A stretch of 64,000 nucleotides of DNA from Rhizodiscina lignyota (Eukaryota > Ascomycota > Dothideomycetes > Aulographales > Rhizodiscinaceae), in NCBI GenBank assembly GCA_010015805.1, contig ML978122.1, forward strand, positions 2,638,453 to 2,702,452, in the 5' to 3' direction. The stretch's first letter is position 1; the number at the start of each line of letters is the position of its first letter. The notes under the pieces were generated by a model, which was not told the origin of the DNA, did not search any database, and saw only the letters and a program-made list of their open reading frames with translations. The position numbers and the translations under genes are program-made. Shown piece by piece: positions 23,294-35,391 of this stretch.

Positions 23294-24681
23294 TCAATTA
23301 ATTCCAGCGCTTGCGTTCTGTCGCCACTCCAAAATTTTCGAGTACTTCTTCGTGACAGCTCTCTTCCCAAGGCCCGACCTCCCAGTCAGTTTGTTTTCAT
23401 CGATGCTGAAGCAGTCCTCAGTGCTATGTTTGTTCTTATCATTTCGATAACTACCGCTCCCGTGGCACAGAGGAGTCAGCTTGCGCGTGTCCATGTCGCA
23501 ATACATGCCTTCCACGAGAGATACAAAGTCAGGTCCCCGAGAGTGATCCGACATGCACAGATCTGTCGCATTGTGACTCCATATATCGCTGCGGACGAGA
23601 CGTATGTCTTTCTTTTCGGCAGCGCGCTTCTTGGTGCAACTTTTGGTACCGGGCCCTCCTGGAGGGATGTTTTTGATCGGACCTGGGGAAATAATCCCAT
23701 TCCCTGGGACACCGCTTGGGTTTACGAAGTGTGCAGGGTCGACGCCCCACCAAATGTGATGGAGACAAGTATCTTCCACGTTTTGGTTCAGGACGGTCTG
23801 AACATAATCGACGTCTACGATAATGGTCCCGATGCGATGGCCACAAGTATGGTCGTTATCCAACCATCCGCAGTACGGGAACCATGGACGTTTGGATTGG
23901 GCATCAGTGCCTGGCTTGAACTGGCCCGCCTGGTATGACCACAGTTAGTGTTGCTCTCGCAGAAGAATGTGTGGCGGGAATAGGACTCATGCACTCCTTG
24001 ATGTTCTGCCTCTAGCTTCGACCAAAGAGATGAGATTATGAGGAGCAGCTGAGACAAACAAGATTTGGCTTACTTGTCTGTTTCCATAGTACCATTCATT
24101 CCACGGGCTTCCGAACAAATCTTTTACTTTGCATATGTAAAACCTGTCATAAGTTAGCATTACTTCTCTCCATACTTGGCCAAGCAAGCTAACCAGTCTC
24201 CCGGGAAGATATACTGGCTACCATCCGGCCAGGTAGCCGTGAACCACGAAATACACACGCCGTTATCTCCGCCCACAATCTGTATGTAGGACATATCTTT
24301 GCCTCCAGCAGTGCTCAATGTGACATCGGTCGTACCACCCGCCTGGAGGGAGAATTTGGGAGTCTCATCTGTGATTGGATCCTTCTTTTCGTCATAGGCC
24401 ATGACATTGAAAATGTTCCCATCCGGATCCTGATTTGCTGCAAAAGGTTGCGGAGCGGAGGTTTGGTAGGTGTTGGGGTTAATGTAAGAATTGGTGGCGA
24501 AGCCAGCCGCTACTTGCACCTACAAAACCAATATTAGCAATCCGAAAAGATACCGCGAGTCATAGAGAGTCACCGTTCCAGATGGGGTATGTATTGGGCC
24601 GCTCGGAAAATTGCTCTCAGCGAATGCAAGGAAGCCGAGAACTGAATTAACAAGCCCGACAACGTCTACAAAATTAGACAT
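23294..24681 (-). CDS. Conserved fungal protein of unknown function, Cys/Trp-rich
   Basis: Exons 24681-24574, 24519-24194, 24143-24074 and 23929-23294 give 379 residues. The start MSNFVDVVGLVNSVLGFLAF is hydrophobic but has no clear cleavage site. Motifs include VCISWFTATWPDG, FPGDW, YCGWLDNDHTCG, MYCDMDTRKL and CFSIDEN, a pattern I recall from predicted extracellular fungal proteins without known function. The second intron (24144-24193) has a perfect GCTAAC branch site. The third, 144 nt (23930-24073), is longer than its neighbours and could hide a small exon. It converges on the MFS gene and its role is unknown. Confidence 0.7.
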
Positions 24682-26122
24682 GGTGACAAGGTTACTGTTT
24701 CCCTGATAGTTCTGCGCAAATCCAACTAGAATTGAACAAGACTAGATGAGATGGGGAAGTAAACCCAGAAGAAGGCTGAAAAGGGTTGTGAGATTTGAAG
24801 AAGCCTAATTTGCATCCATCTGACACCTTTGAACGGCTGTAAATACTCATGTAGAAGCCCCTACGACATGCTGTGCCGCTCGCGGTGACGCGGATTCTGC
24901 ACGATTTATCGAAAGAAAGGCATGTGAAACTACTAAACGAAGAGATCGGTGAATATAGCCAGAGGGTATCAAATGGTTGATCGAGGCCCCCCATTCCCCC
25001 TTGTCCTCTCTATCTGTAAACCATGGGACTGAGGTGCCACATTCCACTCTTTCAAAGCCAGACATCGAGACCACGGATTGTGCAATATCATTTTAATGAC
25101 AAGAATATAATAAGAACTAGTGACATGATTTTGGGAATGTAATAGAGTATTCAGTATGTAATGGTGCCTTCGAATATCAGAGCAACCCGCAAAAGTATGA
25201 TCGAGGGGTGATGGATCTGATTGTCACTGCACTTGAGCGGCGCCTGACCAAGCCAAATAAGGATGAGACTGGGACATGGTTAGATAGAAGACTATTATCG
25301 AATAGAGCACATCCATTACACGGCGGGTTGTAAACGCATTTTCCGAGCTGATGTCGATTAGTGACAAGAATGATTCGAAGCGTCAAATGCAGAATTCCGG
25401 GGGCCTACAGTAGCATATGACATTCTAAATTAATTGTTCCTTGGGGCCATGATGAGCGATTTACTATTCCAAGTTGGATGCGTAGAACGGCCGACGAGAA
25501 CGGACACAGCAAGTGAGGCTGCGACCCCGAGAGGAAATCGCGCAATCACTTCACGCGTATGAGATGACGTCTCTACGCTCAAGGTCAACTAAGATTGATA
25601 AAGCTATAGAATTGTTAACCAGAGTTGACAGGAATATGAGAGTAGGAGGTAAGGAATCCAATAATAAAATCGTCACTTTTTTGCTAAGACAAACATGCAC
25701 TTCTTCGCCTACCGGTGCGGTGTGCCCGGCGGCACAGTCTGTCTCAAACAACACTCACTTTCCAATCAACACGCGAAGTCACTCTCGTGGGCAATTTCAA
25801 GCACTTTGACACTTATTTTGGAGATGGAGTGGTGGAGATCGGTTAGACGAGGTTACACAACACATACGACCAACGACCATGTGCCACAATCTTGCATTTT
25901 GCTTGCTGTGCCGCAGGGCTACATAACAGCGAAGTCCAATACGATGCGCAGACCCAGAAGCTTTGCAAAACAGGTCATAATGTAGAGAATGTCTTAAACC
26001 ATATCGGCCTTGCTTGTTCAAAAGATGACTAACCTGACTGCATCTATCTCTCAAGTCGTATTTCACTCCCAGCATCTGGAATTCAGCATTGCACCTTGTG
26101 CACCTCCTGCCCACGGTCAGCC
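24682..26122. other. 1.4-kb divergent intergenic region
   Basis: Short open frames only. No domain, repeat or RNA gene recognised. Confidence 0.4.
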
Positions 26123-27199
26123 ATGAATCAAATCAACCCCCATACCAGCGCTTTCTTTCTTTCAAACATTTTGTTCTTCTCCGCTGCCTCACTAGCTATG
26201 GAAAATATAAACGGGCAATGCTCTCAACCTGACATGTCAATATTCAACGTTAGTGGAGCCGTAGAGTTCCCCGGCTTCCATGACCCGGCCCAGAACAGCC
26301 CTAAGGGAAAGTGGACTCTCAGTATGGCGATTCGAAATGTACAGAACTTCTCAAGCAACAGTAGCAGCTTGGACAGCAGTGCCTGGCTCGATACCCATCC
26401 GCAAGAGAAGCTTTCTTCTCCTCAACTCCCGTATATTGGATGTGCAGTGGTGCTGTTCGGCCTCGTAACAGGCTTAGCTGTCAAACAAATTCCACCAGGA
26501 GTCAATAGCAACAACAGCTGCGATAGTGTCATGCCCAAAGAGTGCCAAGAGTCTATTCTATCAATCGTTAACGTTGGAGCCTCCAGGCAAGCTGGCCAAT
26601 TTTCGGGAGATGAACCTGACGTGTGCGATTTTATGGGGCAGATTGGATATACCAATCTCCCCCAGGGGTGTCCAGCGAGAACATGGGAAGCAATGGATCC
26701 TCTTGGAGGTAAGCTGTCGAATAAACTTTCATAAAGCTTGGATCGGCAGCCGAAGGTGCCATGTGCATTTGAAATTTAACAACCCACTGCAGTAGTATTT
26801 GGCAATCGCAACTTCCTCGATTCGAATATAAACTCGAACGATACGCCTCCATGCGATGCAGATATTGGAACAGGGAACTCAACCTCTGCGCTGCTTCTCA
26901 ACGGGGTGCCAGAGAATCTGGTGGGCAAATGCCCTGGCGGTGCAACAGACTTTGGATGCTACGACGCCTTTGTGCACAGCTCCATCGCCGTCGTGTTTTC
27001 AGCCTTTTCAAAGAATAGCACAGAGGCTTCCGAGTCCTCTGATGCGTCGTCATTGACGTTTGCCGACTCACGTCTCCTCTGCTTGTCAGCAAATACATTC
27101 CAGCCTGGAAGCAGAGTAGTCGAGGCAGGCGCAGGTCGACTGACCCAATATTGTGTTTGGTCCATTGTCGCGAGTCTCGTGTTTTCGTTTATGCTTTGA
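26123..27199 (+). CDS. Predicted secreted, GPI-anchored glycoprotein of unknown function
   Basis: Exons 26123-26708 and 26793-27199 (84-nt intron, GTAAGC...GCAG) give 330 residues. A signal peptide (FFLSNILFFSAASLA) follows the ATG at 26123. The mature part has about ten Cys, Asn-rich N-glycosylation sites (FSSNSSSLDSS) and a YIGCAVVLFGL segment. It ends in a hydrophobic helix (YCVWSIVASLVFSFML) after small residues, typical of a GPI-attachment signal. The layout matches a family of fungal cell-surface proteins without known function. No enzyme motif seen. Confidence 0.7.
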
Positions 27200-27974
27200 A
27201 TGATGGAGCAACTACTGTACGTGGTGTATCGGGACCGTTACTGACAGCCAGAATGAATCAACCCAGAAAACCGGAAGCAGCTCAAACGTGGCTGGTTACT
27301 CCGGAGATCCAGTTCTGATTAGCGGGATCTTAAGGTTATGCCAGTTTTAATCTTTCGAACTGTAAATTCATGACGCTTATCTGTCGCAACATTTGCCTGG
27401 ACATGGCTGTTGGTAGTTATCAGAGTACTTGTGCTGGTTCATCTACGTTTGAATTGAGATCTCCAGACACAAACACACGCTAGAAGAAACGAGCTCAACA
27501 GACGATGCGATAGTAACGTGAACCCCAAGAGACAGCATGAGGGATCCATGAAAAGCGGGAACAGATCCCTCCAACATCATGATGGCAAACGGAATGAAGC
27601 CCAAGACCGATACCGTAAATGTGACCTCGAGACTTTCGCCGAGATGAGGCTGTCTAACCAAATACAGTTAGCGCATGTCAATGATGCTCAACTCCCTAGA
27701 CGGAAACCCACGAAGACGGTAGAACAAACATACCGTTCCGTGTAGAAGGCCTCATATTTAGTGCCCTGATCCTTAGTTCCCGCTTTGTGGCACCACGCAA
27801 AGCCAATCGTGGGTATATGAGGCTGAACCTTCGGAGATACACCTAAAGCCCGCGCGGACTTTAGTTTCTTGATTCGAATACTCGAAGACTTTAAAATGAA
27901 ACAGGTAGGAGCATATCGTCAATTGAACAGTTAGAGGAATTTATTTTGATCCACTTTCACCTCTTTCATTTGAA
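27200..27974. other. Intergenic region upstream of the dehydrogenase
   Basis: No gene, repeat or RNA recognised. Confidence 0.4.
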
Positions 27975-29055
27975 ATGGAAAACCAAAACAGGGCAGCTTG
28001 GTTAAAGGCCGCTAAAGACCATCCGTTCAAGGTCGACGATGCACCAACATACACACCAGGAGACCATGAAGTCCTGATCCGCACGCGCGCCGTTGCCATC
28101 AATCCCTGCGACTGGGCTGTCCAGAGAATGGGCATCATATGCAAAGAATACCCTGCGGTCCTTGGCGAGGACATCGGAGGCGAGATCGTAGCTGTCGGCC
28201 CAGGAGTTACAAAGCACAAAGTTGGTGATCATGTGCTAGCCTGTTCAGACCTTATTATACCCTCGTACGGAGCATTTCAGCTTTTCGTTCTAGCCCATGA
28301 GAACCTAACCGCAAAGCTGCCGGACAATGTGAGCTTCGCGGAGGGTGCTGTGTTGCCTCTTGGACTCTGCACTGCGGCGACGTCTTTGTTCGCAAAGGAG
28401 AACCTCGCTCTTCCTCATCCACAGCTCCACCCACAACCCACCGGTAAAACTTTGCTTGTTTGGGGTGGCAGTACTAGCGTCGGCAGTTGCGGCATCCAGA
28501 TGGCGAAAGCCGCAGGCCTGAAGGTGGCAACCACTTGCAGTCCAAGGAATTTCGAGTACTGCAAAGCTCTGGGAGCAGAGTATGTCTTCGATTACGGCAG
28601 TCCAAGCGTCGTCGAGGACATTGTCAATGCTTTGCGCGATGAGGACATGGCTGGAGTCTTCAACGCCCAAATTTTCAATCCTTCAGACATTCTGAAGAGC
28701 GGGCAAATCGCAAGTCAGCTAAACGGAAAGAAATTCCTGGCGACGGTGCACGTCAGCCTTGAATATATTCCTCAAGGCATTCCGGCCGACGTGGAAATCG
28801 GGATCTGTAAGAAATGGACGATATGAGCTTTAGAAAATTGCACTAACAGTGTCAGGCTACGGGACTGTCTGCAAAGACAACGAAGTTGGCGAGGCTGTCT
28901 GGGGCAACTGGTTATCAGCTGCTCTGGCAAATGGTTCCATGAAGTGTAAACCTGATCCCAAGGTCATTGGCAGAGGACTGGAGAAGATTCAGGAAGCTTG
29001 CGACGTGCTGAAAGCAGGAGTGTCGGCGAGCAAGATCGTGGTAGAATTGCCCTGA
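27975..29055 (+). CDS. Medium-chain dehydrogenase/reductase, zinc-free enoyl-reductase type
   Basis: Exons 27975-28806 and 28856-29055 give 343 residues; the intron is 49 nt with a CTAAC branch site. N-terminal GroES-like fold (EVLIRTRAVAINPCDWAVQR, LGEDIGGEIVAVG) precedes a Rossmann domain with WGGSTSVGSCGIQMAKAAG. The Cys/His zinc ligands of true alcohol dehydrogenases are absent. The sequence resembles fungal ToxD/LovC-like trans-acting enoyl reductases, which use NADPH. No polyketide synthase is in the window, so it is more likely a stand-alone oxidoreductase than a cluster partner. Confidence 0.88.
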
Positions 29056-30022
29056 TCGGCAGAAACCAATGTGCTCTTTCTAGAGCGAACTAAGCTCCTT
29101 CATACCATATACTCCTATTAATGTTTGCTATGGAGTACCAGACTTTGTATTTAAGGTGCCCACCCGTTCCCACCACGAAAAGGACGAAGAAAATGCCGTT
29201 CCTGATTCCAGTTTAGCGCCGGGTACTATGATAGGTCAGATCTAACTCCAAATTGGGGATACCCAATATTAATTGCTTGATCGCTACCAGCAGTTATAAT
29301 TCTTAAGATGTTGAAGTCGTTAATTTTGTTACTGCCTCAAGTTCTGTAATGCTTGAAAAGAATTAGCCGGCTACGATTGTTTTCTTGCTTTCATCCACTT
29401 CCGACGCATCTGAGACAATATACATCAGTCAGACTGTTGCAAGACTAAGTGAATAACGGTGCAATCGCAAAGGCAATTGGGGGGCTCATTCAACAGGACG
29501 ATCGATGGAAGTCTCAACATTGGCCACTCTTACACTCTCCAGATAATCCAAGGCGATCAAGCAGGACTACTTGTACCTGTTTACATCACAAGGGGCATAT
29601 CATCTACTTCAGCTTCGGTACCCACAAACACAAGTTCGAAACCTACAAAAACTACTGTATTGTCCATAAGCTCTTCAAAGACTGATTCGCAAGAGATCAG
29701 ATTCCTGTACAGAAGAGTTCCAGCCTCGGACCTGTAGAGCCGTTCGTCCGCGTTGCACACATCTTTAGTATCAGAGGCTTCTCATTAGCATGCTTCATTG
29801 GCGCTTATAATACAATTGCCCTTAGCATCTATCAGATTGGTCTTTCGACACATCTTGACTCTGTCTTGAATACAAACAAACTCGAGTTAGTAAAATATTC
29901 ACCATACACCATTGTGTGATTCGGCCGTCACCACCATCTGTCTTTTACCAACCAACGCTCATTATCCATTAATACACACTTCACAGAAGGAAAGACACCA
30001 ATCGCAAAACCCTTTGCCAAAC
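29056..30022. other. Intergenic region with a probable gene relic
   Basis: AT-rich. The only notable content is the Kre9/Knh1-like fragment at about 29459-29737. Confidence 0.4.
29459..29737 (+). pseudogene. Possible relic of a Kre9/Knh1-type GPI protein
   Basis: One frame reads LGGSFNRTIDGSLNIG, then HSYTLQIIQGDQAGL, then a Ser/Thr-rich stretch. This resembles the end of the Kre9/Knh1 domain (GSFxWTIDxSL...YxLQI) and the linker of Ser/Thr-rich GPI proteins. There is no ATG, upstream frames are broken, and a signal-peptide-like stretch (MLKSLILLLPQVL, near 29308) lies in another frame. Called a decayed gene on pattern memory only. Confidence 0.35.
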
Positions 30023-31138
30023 TCATCGGCCCTCTGACGTTGTGCTCAGTGGAGTGGTTGGTAGGTCTGGTGGAGGTGCTGGCGGCCCAGTTCCGGTCCG
30101 TCTCCTCCTTTCTCGCTCAGATACGCCGGCAGCAGGGCTCAGTTGGTCCTGGTTCTTCTTTGCCTTGCTGTTGAATTTTCCGCCCATGCCTCTAACCCAA
30201 CGCTCCTCATCAGCGTCTTCATCTTTCCCAAGCCAGTAATCAGGTCCGACCTGAAGCATGATGCGTCCCAATCGGCCTTGGAGGCCGCTCCCCTCAGGTC
30301 GCGAAGCATCAAACGGATTCGGCGCGTGGTCGGAATCGGGCTTGCTGTCCCCTTCGCCGTCGTAGGTGTGGTATAAGGAGTATGTTGATGTCGAAGTTGC
30401 AGCAATGTGTGAACGCAGCACCGAGCGCGCGTACGAGAGGACAACAGTGCAAGCGTAGAAGCGCAGGGCCCAAAGGATCGAGATGACAACGATGCTCATG
30501 ATGCTCCCGCGATCAAAAACCACGTCCTTAATACTGCGAACGTCCAGACCAGATGGAACGCCATGCGCTGTAGCATCTTGCCCCGCAAGGAGGCCACCTG
30601 CCGGCGTCGCAATGACCTTGACGTCCGATACGTTATGTTGTGGCGACGTGAATCCGGCCGTGCTGTCGATCGTGTCTCCGCCAGGGATGCCAGCCCCAGC
30701 GTTCTCAGACGGATGCTGCGCGAGCACCATGAACCACGCGACACCAAACGCGACTGTGAATGCTGCGTTGATGAGCGAGTCGATTGCGTAAATGTACGCA
30801 AACGCGACAGTATGTATTGGGCTCGGCGGTATTGAGCGAATGTACGGGGCGAGGTAAACGCCTATGGCAAGGATGGGGAGAGAGTATATGTACATAACGG
30901 CTTGGAGGACATTGAGAGGATGGCCGGTTAGGGGCGCAAGGATGCCGTAGAGCGCGGTGGCCTTGTTGAGGAGGAGGGTGAAGAGGATGATGGTGGTGCC
31001 GGTGCGTAGTGACCATACTTTCATGAATCTCTGTCACATTCAGTCAGCGTATAGATCCATCTACAGTCGCGTGAGTACAGGTAGCTGGAGACTGACTTGA
31101 GGGCGCGGGATAGCGCGCGATGGAAAGAAGCGCACCAT
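30023..31138 (-). CDS. KEI1: Inositol phosphorylceramide synthase subunit Kei1
   Basis: Exons 31138-31097 and 31030-30023 encode 349 residues. The short first exon (MVRFFPSRAIPRPQ) was recovered by joining a GTCAGT donor to a GACAG acceptor behind a CTGAC branch site; starting at the internal Met would lose it. The protein has several membrane segments in the order of Kei1: SLRTGTTIILFTLLLNKATA, a helix pair near YIYSLPILAIG, AYIYAIDSLINAAFTVAFG and IVVISILWALRFYA. Kei1 partners with Aur1 in the Golgi to make inositol phosphorylceramide and is needed for complex localisation. The C-terminal tail is basic and Pro-rich. Confidence 0.88.
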
Positions 31139-31839
31139 GGCGGCACAAGAGCTCGATGTGATGTTGGTGGAAAGTATACTGCACTTTAATGCGACGGACG
31201 AAGGGTGGTGAGGGCGAATGTGCAGGAAGGTAAGAGGGAGGGAAATTGAGGACTCGGAGGCTGCGGATCAAGATACTTGGCAGTGGCTTGGCACCCAACG
31301 GCTTTGGCCGCCCTGGGCGCGAGGTGACGTTTAATTGCGGCTGGAGTCCGCTCGTCCAACCTGCGCGGACTTCGTCAAACTCATCTATTTTACACGCCTT
31401 GCTCGGTGGGATCTGAGCACACATGTGCAAAAGCGGTGAGGTGAAGGTAACAAGTCTATTCCATCTAAAGTACAATGTACAACACTATTCAGGCAAAACA
31501 CGCACATCCATTAGGTGTTCGTTTCTATATCGATCGTGTTCATGCACTGAATGCGCTCACAACGGGGAGATGTGTAGAGAGTTAATATGGGAACGTCACG
31601 GCGTTGCGGTGGGGAGGTGAACAAAAGACTCGGAAACTCGTTACCAATTTTCCTTTTCAGCTTTTTCTATCGCGGAACGGGATTTTCTCATTTTCTAATT
31701 ATACCATACACATCCTAAATCTTTATTGGCTTTCCCTTTGAGGTCCTTCTCTTTAGTAGCGACATGACTGTCTCTACTCACTGCGCAACTTTATGGAAAC
31801 ATTCTTCCATGCGACGATCAGAAGACCAATACAACGCCG
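31139..31839. other. Intergenic region between two minus-strand genes
   Basis: Serves as Kei1 upstream region and SNF2 3' region. No gene seen. Confidence 0.4.
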
Positions 31840-34800
31840 TCAATCAAGAAGCGACCGAAGATGATGCAGGCGACTGATTGTTAGATCCCTCTCCGATGCT
31901 TTGCCCTTAGAAAACAGGATCTCAGCCAATGACTTCTTCCGGTCCTGTACCTTCACGACGTGTTCCTCGTACGAATCTTTGATGACATAGCGTACGGTGG
32001 TGACTTCCCTCGTTTGGCCAATACGATGTATCCGTGCGAGCGCCTGTTCTTCCATTGTCGGATTCCAGTGCGGTTCGAAAAGGAAAGCTCGAGATGCGGC
32101 CGTGAGAGTCAAACCGACAGCACCGCAGGACATCGAGAGCAGTAATACCTTGATTTCCGGTTCCTCTCTCAATCTTTTTAGTGCAGTTGCTCTGTTTTTT
32201 GGAGTAACTTTGCCGTCGAGACGGACGGATTGGATACCCGCACTCTGGAGCGCGGGCTGAACGATATCGAGCGTCGAAGTCCAGCTAGAAAGCACAATAG
32301 CCTTCTCCTCTCCGAGGGAACTGAGATCTGATATCAAAGCATTCACTTTAGTAGGCCAAGAAGCTAAGGATAGAGGGCCCTCAGGAGCGGGGCTCCGCGG
32401 ACTCGGTGAGGTCGTTGATGATAGCTCAACAGCCGGGCACGAAGGATAATGCGTACAAGATATTGATCCATGCTCATCCCGTGATGAGGCGACACATTTA
32501 CCACATAATAAAAAAAGACATTGGCTGAGCCAAGGCCTTTTATATGCGTCTGTAGAGTACAAGTGACCCTCTCCTTCGAGATCTCCGATCTCGTCCCAGC
32601 ATCCAGAGCAATTGATTCCTCCAACAGTTAGCATGATATTAAAGGCATCAACAGCTGAATGTTGACACCATTCGGAAACCTTTGATGACCCAGATATAGA
32701 GCATGGCACTTCAGCTACAGGGGCCATGGAAGCAATTCCGAGGTTGCATATCTTCCGAAGAGCGTTGACTCGTTGTAGCACGTTTACGTACGACGGCCGT
32801 CCATGCGTTTCGTCCTGCAGTTGTTCATCAATAGCTTGAATGGCTTGAGCTCTTGCCGAGTCGTAGTGGATCCTTTCCTCATGTGTAAAATGGAGATATT
32901 CTATCCTATCGTGTCGTGCTGGTAATTGGATGGCACTTCCACTGCGACGAAGCATAACGTAGCTGAGAAGCTTTTTAAGCCTGTCAATAGCGACATCTTC
33001 GGCTGCATCTTTCCACTTCTGGACAATGTCAGAGTCGAAAGTTATACGATCGGCGTACGGATAAATTCGAAGAAACCGCAATAAACTGGCAAGGTCGGAA
33101 AGCTTATTCTGTATAGGCGTTCCAGTGACTGCCCATCGTGAACGTGCCTTTAAGGCACACGCAGCTCGAGATGTGGCGGTAGTTGAGTTTCGAATGCAAT
33201 GTGCTATCCAACATTCAATATCGTACGGTGTAAGAGCCGGGGTTATATACCTTCATCGAGGATTATTCGATGCCACTCGACGGAGAAGAGTATGCTCTTC
33301 GCGTTCGAAGGTCGTCTCCATTCTGATGCAATGGTCTCAAATGTTGATATGACCAGGTGACATTCGCTGATGTCGTCTATCGTTTTGACGCGAGATTTGC
33401 TGTGATGCCGTCGCAATATGAGAGACCGTGGTTGCAGATGTCTTCCTTTGATCAGTCGCCAGAAATACCACGAGAGGACTATACGCACTCGGCAATTTGA
33501 GCCTCCCATGAGCCCAGGACTAATTCAGTTGTCAGATGCTTGATGAGATATGCCGCGGTTCTACGAATGGTGTGGAACTTACGAGCCGAAGGAACGACGA
33601 GAAGTGTAGCTGAGACTTGTCGTTCATCTGTTACAGCATTATCTGAGGATAATTTGAAGTGCTGCTCGAGGTCCGATGCCATCAAGGCTATCATGCTCAA
33701 GGATTTGCCCAACCCCATATGATCAGAAACAATACCCCCAGAGAACGGTGGGGGAGCTTCGTGTCGTAAAATGCCGCTCACGTTGTTTATATATCTGCCG
33801 CACGTCAAATTGTGACCAAAAAAAATGAAACAATAATTATTAGCTCGGTAAATGTAAGAAAGGAAGTATCTCAAAATAGAGGTAACGCTTACTGGATAGA
33901 CCCTGAGCAAGACTTTCTCAGACTCCATAAATCCTGTCCTGGTAATTGAAACTTCCACCCCTTCTCTCTGTCCACCATGAATGTCAGGGCCTGTCGTTGA
34001 TGTCTAGGTAGAAGTTAGTGATAATCGCTCGCGATTGCAAATGCGAACACACTTGAGTAAAACTGTCTTCACCGCCACTGGCTGTTTTGCTTCACAGAGT
34101 TCCTTTCCAAATTCGAACCCATCGAGAAAGTCGAGAGGGGCTGATGTACATGTCGTCGGTTGTGAGTATTCATTTGGCTCGATTGAGGTCATGACAACAT
34201 CTCCCTCTAACGACGATAGCCGGTGTGGATTTGCGTAACGAATGATACGATCTGGGGAAATTGGGTCTTGGAGGTACAGCTCGTTGCGTTCAAACAGCTG
34301 TCCAATCGCTTCTGACAGCCTGGATGCGCCGTAGATTATGGCGTTCAGAGTCGGTGTGTAGCCGCAATGCTTCGTTGCTTTTGACAAGGGCTGAGCTCCG
34401 GTAATGCTCAGTCGAACACAGGTCTGCAGTTGTACAGAAGGGTTCATCAAAAGGGGGTGTAAAATAGTGAGATACCTCCTTTCCAGACATGCCAAGACGC
34501 AATTGTCCATTGTTGACAGTAATTGCCCAAATTCATTGAGTATGACATCCACTTTCCCGGCTGTGAGACTAGGGGCAACTTCGCCCACGTTCAAATTTTT
34601 GATCTTTTGATGTTAGCAAAGCTAATAGTTCCCTTGAATATCAGCGCATACCATTCCAAAGCAAACCCATTCATCTGAGGGAGACGTTGATTCATTAGGG
34701 CAACTTTGTGTGTAGTTCTGGCCGTTGCTACTTTCAGGCTCTTCCGGGTAAGGCTTATTGAGATTAGATGGTGTCGAGTAGCTCGATCCCACACCTGAAT

Positions 34801-34930
34801 TCGCATAAATATGACTTGTAGTGGGTGACGAACTCAAGGCCGTAGAGTTTATCGTGTACGTCTCGAGTCGGGGACGCTTTCGGGGGCGGTTGATTTCGTT
34901 TGAAGCCAAAATTTGGGACATATTGATCAA
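31840..34930 (-). CDS. SNF2-family DNA-dependent ATPase, Rad5/HLTF-like
   Basis: Seven exons (34930-34652, 34603-34053, 34003-33893, 33794-33583, 33519-33489, 33441-33251, 33203-31840) give 912 residues. Helicase motifs follow in order: LLKHQRQALTFM, SDHMGLGKS (motif I, about 338), DEAH (about 457), TGTPIQN, then IVLSSWTSTLDIVQPAL, LLSMSCGAVGLTL and IHRIGQTREV. Between the helicase halves a Cys-rich insert (CSGCWDE...CGKCVASS...CTHYPSC) sits where Rad5/Rad16/HLTF proteins carry a RING finger, but its spacing is irregular. The N-terminal 310 residues have no clear HIRAN domain. Family roles include chromatin remodelling and post-replication repair. A 31-nt exon at 33489-33519 is unusually small. 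It diverges from the NACHT gene. Confidence 0.9.
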
Positions 34931-35391
34931 TGTTTCAGTCTCATGAGGAGCATCTCGTGGTCCTAATGGGGCAAAGGAGCATGTTCAGATGTGAAATTTC
35001 ATGTACAGCGGCAGTGGGTTCTGGCCTCTCCTTGTGGTGAAGGAAAGAGGAGTTTCTTCGAAACAGGCGGTCAAGCTCCCCCATAACGCCAATGGATATG
35101 GCACCTCGCATTTGCTGCGCCTCACTGATTAAAGCCCCAAATCAGGCAACGAGGCGTAACTTGCGTGGGGCCGTCGTCCAGCGAGGCGAGGCTGCAGCAA
35201 GCTGAGGGAAGGTGAGCCTCTCCATGTCAACTTCTCGTAAAACACCATCTCTATTCAAGTTAATCCAGTCCACACATATATAGGTGAATATTATTCGCAA
35301 AAATTAGCAGTTAAGTTGTTGTAGTGAGGGTTCGTTACGATATGATATCGTAGGAAGAGGAAGGACGGAATCCTCACGAAAGGCTAGCGCG
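34931..35391. promoter_or_regulatory. Shared 461-bp region between divergent SNF2 and NACHT genes
   Basis: The only space for both promoters. Contains pyrimidine-rich and TATA-like strings (around 35275). No defined binding site is claimed. Confidence 0.4.

Noticed and set aside
21295-29055. Secondary-metabolite gene cluster (MFS, enoyl-reductase-like, FAD-type genes nearby)
   Set aside because: No PKS, NRPS, terpene synthase, DMATS or P450 is seen in the window, so the cluster idea lacks a backbone enzyme.
31044-31475. 143-codon minus-strand frame upstream of Kei1
   Set aside because: Overlaps the short first Kei1 exon in another frame and shows no domain.
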